Position numbers and translations under genes: made by a program. Source: Dendrolimus kikuchii (taxonomy: Eukaryota; Arthropoda; Insecta; Lepidoptera; Lasiocampidae). From it: DNA of 64,000 bases. Under the pieces are notes generated by a model. It did not search any database. It was not told the origin of the DNA and saw nothing but the letters and a program-made list of their open reading frames with translations. Positions 62,801 to 64,000 of the stretch are shown here, piece after piece. Where the stretch lies: NCBI GenBank assembly GCA_019925095.2, contig CM034406.1, positions 13,550,388-13,614,387 of the forward strand, in the 5' to 3' direction. Within the stretch, counting starts at the first letter, position 1. Each line of letters starts with the position of its first letter.

Positions 62801-63136
62801 TATTGGACGACTAAGCATTCCTAATATTCTTCTTCAATGGTACTGATTATTTATAATTTTAATTAATTAACTGCAAAGTTTAATTTACCAGGTGACAGAA
62901 ACAAAACCATCCCCTGCGACGGTGATTCCGGTGGGGGTTTATATCTCAGATACAAAGGAATCAAAGGCGAGAATGACAAAGACCAGCCTATGAGACTGCG
63001 AGGTGTTTTCTCCGTATCACTTGAAAATAAAGACGACGACAGCTTATACGATTGTAATATTCAAGAGTATGTCGTATTCACTGATGTTGCCAAATTCACC
63101 CCGTGGATTAGAAATATTATGGAAACGTCACGATAG
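26676..63136 (+). CDS. Gene B: gd-type secreted serine protease, complete (513 residues)
   Basis: Nine exons: 26676-26882, 47728-47881, 49154-49285, 50585-50738, 53428-53651, 55116-55277, 56690-56808, 59744-59888 and 62892-63136. All introns are GT-AG and phases equal those of gene A. Signal peptide residues 1-20 (VILIIVGVLI core), gd N-terminal domain about 25-165 (SPCPDTF..Y.YDG motif in exon 1), Pro-rich linker about 165-237, S1 protease domain 249-513. Catalytic His293, Asp346, Ser445. Zymogen bond Asn248|Val249; residue at S1 position 189 is Ile439. The length is close to Drosophila Gd (a little over 500). The start ATG 26676 is chosen because the signal peptide follows it and an upstream in-frame extension would be non-secretory. 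Intron 1 is about 20.8 kb and full of transposons. Assigning exon 1 at 26676 to the exon 2 at 47728 is inference from phase, order and domain continuity. Confidence 0.85.
26995..27156 (+). pseudogene. Partial tandem copy of gene B exon 1 (exon 1b)
   Basis: A 274-bp tandem unit (26721-26969 repeated from 26995) copies the coding sequence from ISVNGQ to the donor and some intron, but not the ATG or signal peptide. The frame is open and the differences are conservative (Arg/Gly, Met/Leu, Gln/Lys, Asn-Lys/Lys-Glu, Asn/Thr, Ala/Thr). It ends at a good phase-0 donor. The only in-frame acceptor-like site is gggcag at 27006-27011, with no pyrimidine tract. It is either a dead partial duplication or a cassette that would add a second half-domain. 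Confidence 0.6.
27241..27721 (-). mobile_element. 5'-truncated RTE-like LINE fragment, second family
   Basis: A 142-codon minus-strand frame: YGSEAWYV.., MLCWMCGVTRKYRVRN, LRWYGHVLRRP, GRRGRPNTCWLDVVKDDM. This is the C-terminal part of an RTE-type ORF, distinct from the 13233 family. The tail is an ATC/ATG-rich repeat at the left edge (27241-27258). It interrupts the tandem exon-1 unit: 26966-26985 resumes at 27722. Confidence 0.85.
27760..27828 (+). mobile_element. Left piece of a broken LTR (23697 family)
   Basis: Matches the gtataaaacgac..gatacggg part of the solo LTR at 23697-24223. The rest resumes at 31239; about 3.4 kb lies between. Confidence 0.7.
27829..30299. other. Intron 1 of gene B, no gene recognised
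   Basis: Very AT-rich sequence inside the broken LTR. A few A-runs and short repeats; no exon with plausible splice sites and no transposon protein were found on either strand. Confidence 0.5.
30300..30850 (-). pseudogene. Mariner/IS630-type transposase relic
   Basis: Minus-strand translation in broken frames shows RCRNLFKRYDPKNNLFTDEKI (30720-30800), then WLFQQDSVPSHEAN (about 30560-30600), then WPSSSSDLNSLEY. These are the first-Asp box, second-Asp box and third acidic box of a Tc1/mariner superfamily enzyme of a different family from the 25235 gene. Several stops and frame changes. Inverted ends were not located. Confidence 0.65.
31239..31665 (+). mobile_element. Right piece of the broken LTR, itself split by an RTE stub
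   Basis: 31239-31293 and 31568-31665 together match the 3' half of the solo LTR at 23697-24223, ending CTCGTAACA. Confidence 0.78.
31294..31567 (-). mobile_element. RTE LINE 3' fragment with 13-bp TSD
   Basis: Minus-strand copy of the last 83 codons (MYDERMTKQIYNAK..YPARELA) with the repeat tail at the left. Target duplication GTTATATTTGTAC at 31281-31293 and 31568-31580. Inserted into an LTR, so younger than the LTR. Confidence 0.9.
32301..32402. repeat. 102-bp palindrome, 51-base arms, no spacer
   Basis: Left arm 32301-32351 and right arm 32352-32402 are reverse complements with about two mismatches. A transcript would fold into a long perfect-type hairpin. Only the right arm has a counterpart in intron 1 of A (about 2192-2235). 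Confidence 0.85.
32664..32784. mobile_element. 121-bp MITE with 7-bp TSD
   Basis: Ends are inverted (GGGTATAGTTATACGGCACA against GGGTGCGGTATAGATACGGC, sharing the ATACGGCACATTTAT core). Flanked by AACCATT at 32657-32663 and 32785-32791. The aligned site in A (about 2446-2456) has one copy of the target and no insert. Confidence 0.82.
33521..33611 (+). mobile_element. Short retroposon tail ending in (ATTC)n
   Basis: About 90 bp absent from A, ending 'aacaataaagtgtttt' plus five CATT units. A polyadenylation-like hexamer before a microsatellite tail fits a severely truncated LINE. Confidence 0.55.
33930..35140. other. Intron 1 of gene B, no gene recognised
   Basis: AT-rich sequence; a (CA/GCAC)-rich patch at 34940-34976. 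Open frames on both strands at 34710-34982 overlap and have no recognised features. Confidence 0.45.
35150..35335 (+). repeat. Helitron-like non-autonomous element end (probable)
   Basis: Ends in 'tttcataatattagtatagatatag', the kind of terminus I associate with lepidopteran Helitron-type repeats; the 5' limit is unclear. Confidence 0.4.
35350..35708 (+). mobile_element. RTE LINE 3' fragment with 13-bp TSD
   Basis: Target duplication AATCATGAATTTA at 35337-35349 and 35709-35721; TATG-repeat tail. Encodes about 115 C-terminal codons with several substitutions, so it is older than the 13233 and 23019 copies. Confidence 0.9.
35818..36060 (+). mobile_element. tRNA-derived SINE (tRNA-like head 35818-35880)
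   Basis: The head has a box-A-like tggtagcgtaattaacgcg, an anticodon-stem-like cccaaactcaaaggg and a perfect box B gggttcgatcc. The body is gcatgcaccacttagtgcagttttctgacct and later tgaacaagcgtggcggg, shared with 9985-10200. It is not a functional tRNA because the acceptor stem does not pair. Confidence 0.65.
36106..38918. repeat. 2.8-kb segment bounded by 55-base inverted repeats
   Basis: 36106-36160 and 38863-38918 are inverted copies with few mismatches. Between them is AT-rich DNA with repeated phrases (such as 'attttccgggaacggttt' and variants near 37325, 37450, 37590 and 37790), typical of a non-autonomous transposon. The right arm ends at the first base of the BEL LTR. Confidence 0.55.
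38919..39961 (-). repeat. 3' LTR of the BEL element (1043 bp)
   Basis: Ends TGTTG/CAACA. A purine-rich tract (minus strand gcgggagaa, 39962-39971) directly precedes it. Includes 11-base tandem repeats (actcacgaact, about 39070-39105), three copies here and four in the other LTR. Confidence 0.85.
39956..45661 (-). CDS. BEL/Pao Gag-Pol polyprotein, 1901 codons, intact
   Basis: A single frame encodes all parts for reverse transcription and integration. In order: a low-complexity N-terminus with VKAT repeats (about 44-75); Gag region with LPTFNGNSGEW (262-272); two Cys/His knuckles (467-479 and 497-513); aspartic protease with YALLDEGSTV (594-603); reverse transcriptase about 870-1060 with the YMDD box at 1010-1013; RNase H with acidic residues near 1192, 1236, 1266 and 1312; an integrase zinc finger (HEKLHHGG..CLQC, about 1535-1573); integrase core with VDYFG (Asp 1606), WSDNA (Asp 1668) and WERM (Glu 1713); and a C-terminal chromodomain-like region to 1890. 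The last codons run through the purine tract and the TGA lies in the first bases of the 3' LTR. No envelope gene is seen. No frameshift or stop, so it may be active. Confidence 0.95.
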   Translation of the reverse strand: MPNTRSRIEKDAAQANKKSATEVATTSTTTGSVTAESGTETSSVKATTVKATTVKATAVKATPTASATTVKATMPVSVTDLQPQPPPVLREILRRKECTLEETSRPQSLRSTTSRRRLAELEAKERLAALKLKQLEAAVELEQARINRLQAESSDDDDVIEESELPSRRVDMWFERLPQTQEPHATEQPPPPPAPATLASDIGRMNERGQGVHVGNMARGQRVSERGPPARSNVMDVTSLAEAITEAARTSTRQAQRYMQELPTFNGNSGEWLSFQAAFRETGGSFSAGENVARLRRSLRGAALEAVSALLITQTGPEDILKALERRFGRPDALVLGEMEKMKTWTRVTDSPRDLCLFANKMANLVATIEVLNKPQYLHSPEMLRAAVEKLTPIVRNKWYDYAAVKTEGVPELKKLASFLNEEADKCAAYAPIERESEMARSKRRTEHIHIVNNDSERVNMRKSEPCPVCKRDHKLSDCRKFVGADVSARWDLAKKCKVCFRCLRSRHRRSSCRAPPCGVERCTLHHHRLLHHQRRPEVNEVSPSAVSVTSEPAGEVLASAINSVINDGRNKRRAYLKVAPVAITGPRGSRHTYALLDEGSTVTIIDAQLAEQLGLSGPRDPMKMQGVNGEESSHDYSMRVSARIRGSYETEEHTLRDARTIKNMSFFSQTVHRSDVQGCAHLQEIENVLIYERATPKILIGQDNWELIISNEVRKGPRHQPVASRTQLGWVLHGCRTSTTSPVVFCSHLSMMEEDHDPLEEIMKKYFALESLGIEPRTQVSDPQQRALEILEKKTRRLENGQFETGLLWKDESSPMPNNYENALKRLQNLEKKLDRDEELKAKYEERIGNLMLSGYAERASTPPTSGRTWYLPHFAVVNPDKEKIRVVHDAAAKYHGRSLNDMLLPGPDLLRSLPGVIMKYRQYPVAVSADIKEMFMQVKIIEADRDALRFLWRGNRRDSEPPEEYRMTSLIFGATSSPCVALYVKNKNAREFENEDREAARAIVVNHYMDDYLQSLQTVEEARKMTAAVDNIQRRAGFQLRGWTSNYKEAISSFAPSGQTTVEIGGSEIEKTLGLMWHVREDTLGFRVNQRRVPAEVLEGSRMPTKREALGLIMSIFDPLGFISPLTTPAKRIMQDTWKYKTTWDEVIPEELQDKWKNWLRDLISLPNLRIPRCYEYSPAAIRELHTFVDASEEAYAAVVYIRTTRADGRVNVMIAAAKSRVTPMKPVSIPRLELQAAVLGARLSKSVQEGHDWELHRHTYWSDSRTTLAWIRAEPRTYKTFVAHRLAEIEDLTKKNEWRWLPSAQNVADDATRKTPSDFNPQHRWFTGPKFLYLDIEKWPQETKTEVPTTGEEKCATLTEDNDVIVIDFKRFSRWTTIVRTMGRVLQFIRLCKRPTNTVAAARRKRTKKNPTPDEEWKKNIKKKNKEKSKCPKENNVERKFKKINGKMLMLSERKLIALAQRESFGDKPLDTIRRRHNKGELAGLTIETDEHNILRLRGRIDEAQEISYEMANPAILDGKHKYTKLYIQHVHEKLHHGGVEMVVNELRQRLWVMKIRPSVKAVLRNCLQCRLRRAQPASPSTGSLPAARLAHHSRPFTFTGVDYFGPLEVTVGRHREKRYVALFTCMTSRALHLEVVASLSADSAINALRRFIARRGVPTELWSDNATCFRSADRELAEAGRAVEEEASRRQIAWRFLPPAAPFMAGAWERMVRTVKEALRVTLREQRPSDETLATLLAEVEATVNSRPLTHVAVGPDEPPAITPNLLLLGPNCHMPAPGNFEASDVTARAHWRRAQYLADVFWRRWVREYLPLLQYRREPYASGDNPKVGDLVIICDPNLPRNTWPRGRVTAVHPGRDGEVRVLDVTTASGRVLRRPTKRVVVLPIGESRDATAGEC
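45681..45696 (-). promoter_or_regulatory. Primer-binding site, tRNA-Tyr-like
   Basis: The plus strand reads GGCTCGAAGCTGACCA, close to the 3' end of insect tRNA-Tyr (GGCTCGAAGGACCA) except for two bases. It lies five bases from the LTR edge at 45702, as expected for a primer-binding site. The tRNA sequence is from memory. Confidence 0.55.
45702..47580 (-). repeat. 5' LTR of the BEL element, with jockey insertion and rearranged outer end
   Basis: Collinear with the 3' LTR from TGTTGGTG to 'tatacctat' (47579) except for the 874 bp of inserted LINE and its target duplication. Beyond 47580 the sequence no longer follows the 3' LTR, apart from a short 'gttcttatc' match at 47620. Confidence 0.85.
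46205..47064 (+). mobile_element. 5'-truncated jockey-clade LINE with 14-bp TSD
   Basis: Inserted in the BEL 5' LTR: CTTACCATTACCTC at 46191-46204 and 47065-47078, with the intact single site in the 3' LTR at 39385-39400. Poly-A tail 47049-47064. It starts with the C-terminal coding part of a jockey reverse transcriptase (MTYASVVFGHAKP, QNKFMRRAVGAPLYMRNVDL, HRDLELPSI), about 150 codons from 46214, then a 3' untranslated region. Dead on arrival. Confidence 0.93.
47581..47727 (+). other. End of intron 1 of gene B
   Basis: Non-LTR sequence followed, from about 47675, by intron shared with A (ttattaacaaccaatttctt) and the acceptor of exon 2. Confidence 0.6.
47728..47881 (+). CDS. Gene B exon 2 (gd N-terminal domain)
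   Basis: 154 nt, phase 0 in, phase 1 out. Encodes KYLGKLRPEGRIEQLNPG, then LKYRVHFPVQIPLPKLSNL and VNGESLCNAPD. Confidence 0.92.
49154..49285 (+). CDS. Gene B exon 3
   Basis: 132 nt, phase 1 in and out. Encodes YPQPDQTLTKITLLHS and VSYNKPAWTIPVDTINNYPG; 24 nt shorter than exon 3 of A, frame kept. Confidence 0.91.
49648..49736. repeat. Small lepidopteran repeat fragment (B only)
   Basis: The 'atatcccactgctgggc..gtctc' phrase common in Lepidoptera interrupts intron 3 sequence that is continuous in A near 6895. Confidence 0.45.
50045..50230 (+). repeat. SINE relic in intron 3 of B
   Basis: Ortholog of 7172-7335; see that entry. Confidence 0.5.
50585..50738 (+). CDS. Gene B exon 4 (Pro/Thr-rich linker)
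   Basis: 154 nt, phase 1 in, phase 2 out; differs from A only in the first few residues and one internal Lys/Ile. Confidence 0.9.
50856..51596 (-). mobile_element. Solo LTR, gypsy-type (741 bp), B only
   Basis: Flanked by ATAT (50852-50855 and 51597-51600). The site in A (8045-8060) is continuous. On the minus strand it begins AGTGGCGACC and ends CAAGTAACA, with a TATATAAG box near 51270 and a following AGTTCAGTT start-like motif. Contains CT-rich diverged tandem repeats (ctatccctttctaa..) at about 51335-51500. Confidence 0.85.
51872..52180 (-). mobile_element. LINE 3' end plus AT microsatellite (B only)
   Basis: On the minus strand 'gataaggccgccatctgta' and 'tgttattgtacaataaagta' form a LINE 3' end that I know as common in Lepidoptera. 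Followed by (TA)n at 52074-52088 and TACA-type repeats. Absent from A near 8335. Confidence 0.55.
52275..52480. repeat. GC-rich repeat in intron 4 of B
   Basis: Ortholog of 8425-8640. Confidence 0.5.
53155..53390 (+). repeat. tRNA-derived-type SINE relic in intron 4 of B
   Basis: Ortholog of 9985-10200. Confidence 0.55.
53428..53651 (+). CDS. Gene B exon 5 (activation site, start of S1 domain)
   Basis: 224 nt, phase 2 in, phase 1 out. ECGRTKVTIIPN|VIGGEHF: P1 is Asn (codon 53522-53524). Then YPWLVALSKLKKLERKF and ICGASLVSDQHVVT. Confidence 0.93.
53782..54089 (-). mobile_element. SINE-like poly-A retroposon, copy 3 (B only), 8-bp TSD
   Basis: Target duplication TACTCTTT at 53774-53781 and 54090-54097; T-run at the left edge. 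Intron 5 of A lacks it near 10605. This is the clearest evidence that the 509-820 family moves by retroposition. Confidence 0.88.
55116..55277 (+). CDS. Gene B exon 6 (catalytic His)
   Basis: 162 nt, phase 1 in and out. AAHCQQIRDQKIEVKEFLVT to DPFTYK; His293. Confidence 0.93.
56690..56808 (+). CDS. Gene B exon 7 (catalytic Asp)
   Basis: 119 nt, phase 1 in, phase 0 out; NDIMVMTLK with Asp346; donor gtgag. Confidence 0.93.
56863..57342 (-). mobile_element. Solo LTR of the 23697 family, reversed (480 bp), B only
   Basis: Begins TGTTACGAG and ends CTGTAACA, with ATAT on both sides (56859-56862 and 57343-57346). The A site reads 'ctacatataaaaagg' without interruption (about 16560). Confidence 0.9.
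57400..57720. repeat. Transposon-derived repeat, B copy
   Basis: Ortholog of 16640-17000, with the better preserved 'gtggccgaaacgtcgg' phrase at 57613-57628. Confidence 0.5.
58531..58850 (-). mobile_element. SINE-like poly-A retroposon, copy 4 (B only)
   Basis: Same family as 509-820, T-run on the left. A is uninterrupted at 18505-18525 (gatcgatatctcgttg). Confidence 0.82.
59744..59888 (+). CDS. Gene B exon 8
   Basis: 145 nt, phase 0 in, phase 1 out. IAGWGRNEDGSAGSGKPRRA, PIVSTEECRSSHIDFVKL, TSDRTICAG. Confidence 0.92.
60530..61630. mobile_element. Insert of about 1.1 kb in intron 8 of B, unclassified
   Basis: Absent from A at about 20330. The left part (60540-60650) contains 'cttcccggtttgcgattgagctgaa', a common lepidopteran repeat phrase. 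A 185-codon minus-strand frame (60562-61119) runs across that repeat and has no recognised domain. A possible CACCGGGGCGAACCC GC patch lies near 61150. Probably a non-autonomous DNA element. Confidence 0.4.
62035..62690 (-). repeat. Inverted copy of an intron 1 segment, in intron 8 of B
   Basis: Reverse complement of about 33170-33930, with moderate divergence and without the (ATTC)n retroposon. Intron 8 of A has unrelated sequence here (about 20810-20985). Confidence 0.75.
62892..63136 (+). CDS. Gene B exon 9 (catalytic Ser, stop)
   Basis: Phase 1 in. GDRNKTIPCDGDSGGG with Ser445, DCNIQEYVVFTDVAKF, stop TAG 63134-63136. The position 189 residue is Ile (codon 62909-62911). 7 of 81 residues differ from A, three of them consecutive just before PC. 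Confidence 0.94.
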
Positions 63137-63160
63137 TTTTTTGAAAATACTAATATGATT

Positions 63161-63166
63161 AATAAA
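63161..63166 (+). promoter_or_regulatory. Polyadenylation signal of gene B
   Basis: AATAAA 25 bases after the stop, matching A. Confidence 0.75.
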
Positions 63167-63189
63167 TTAAAATAATTTAAATTTTGTTA

Positions 63190-64000
63190 ATTTTATTTGT
63201 TACATAGGTGTGCTTGTCACTTCGGTCATGCGGGACATGGACTTTCTATTCATATCATCCGAAATCTCCACATCGAAATGAACACATACGAAAATTTAGA
63301 TTTGAATTCCTGTTTTAGTGTGGGAATTTTTCTTTGAAATTTGAAACAAAAATTCTAAAAACGTCAATTTATTAGGAGGCCTTTTTTTGTATGTCCGTGA
63401 AGTGTGGGCTGTAATCTAACGACACAAACAAGAGAGTCGCAACGTTACTTTTCTCGTAACAATTCCACTTTTAAAACTTAATTTGACCGATCTGAACTTA
63501 CATACATAACGCTCCCTGCGTGCGTGTTTCTGATTAGCCAGGCTAAAACTAAAAAGGCTGCCTGAGCTCTGCCGCGTCTTGACGCTCGCTGAAATTTAGT
63601 CCATAATAAAAAAAATACTGTATTGAACCTGTATAATTAATCCACGCACTAGCTACTGTTTCCCAGTCAACTGTGTTGCGTGCTTCATCGAAAGTCACTT
63701 CACTTAGTTCCAGTAGTGGTAAACTGCAATTGCTTTCTACTTGGTTGGCTGGAATTTGTCGAAACAGCATCAAGTTACACATAAGAGTCAGGTTTTATTT
63801 CAACGTGATAGCCAATTATGTCATCTAACAACAGAAGAGGTTAGAGGGCATGATTAGACGACCACCCAAGGCCGCCTAACACGTAGCGGTGCCAAATCTG
63901 GACTCACACCTACATTTAGTTTAACTATTAAAATAAGGTCAAATAAAAATATTCCTTAAAAATGTTTTTTTTTTTTAGAAAATAATTATGGTATCCATTT
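63190..64000. other. 3' flank of gene B, no gene recognised
   Basis: Follows the A flank (21450-22110) with a 30-80 bp insert near 63490-63590. The minus-strand frame at 63549-63782 is broken in A, so it is not treated as a gene. Confidence 0.5.

Larger units (their letters stand above)
47675..63880 (+). repeat. Duplication block, copy B
   Basis: Counterpart of 4442-22110. Copy-specific additions include two solo LTRs, two SINE-like copies, an insert at about 60530-61630 and an inverted intron-1 fragment at 62035-62690. Confidence 0.9.

Overview
The window is eukaryotic, AT-rich, intron-bearing nuclear DNA from an insect, almost certainly a moth or butterfly (Lepidoptera). The grounds are the repeat types (tRNA-headed SINE relics, a poly-A retroposon with the 'gacggcccac' signature, RTE/jockey LINE ends, BEL, gypsy-type solo LTRs, Tc1) and the coding content: two paralogues of a gastrulation-defective (gd)-type secreted serine protease. 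No bacterial-style genes, CRISPR arrays or operons are present.

Layout. 1-4497 is intron 1 of gene A, whose first exon lies before the window. 4498-21413 holds exons 2-9 of gene A with stop and polyadenylation signal. 21440-26640 is intergenic and TE-loaded (RTE fragment, solo LTR, intact Tc1 element). Gene B begins at 26676. Its first exon is followed by a partial second copy of itself (26995-27156) and by an intron 1 of about 20.5 kb. That intron is filled with LINE fragments, a broken LTR, a mariner relic, a block duplicated from gene A intron 1, and a BEL/Pao element (38919-47580) with an intact 1901-codon gag-pol, itself hit by a jockey fragment. Exons 2-9 of gene B lie at 47728-63136, and the window ends just downstream.

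Genes A and B are tandem duplicates. All eight shared exons have matching phases, all splice sites are GT-AG, and His/Asp/Ser are intact in both. Introns are alignable over most of their length, so each copy serves as an empty-site control for insertions in the other. This dates many insertions to after the duplication: the RTE element in A; two solo LTRs and two SINE-like copies in B. The proteins differ where it matters for specificity: the residues around the zymogen cleavage point and the residue at S1 position 189.

The two proteases would act outside the cell. Drosophila Gd, the family's name-giver, heads the perivitelline cascade upstream of Snake and Easter. Whether these copies work in patterning, immunity or something else cannot be read from the sequence. 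All other coding capacity in the window belongs to transposable elements.
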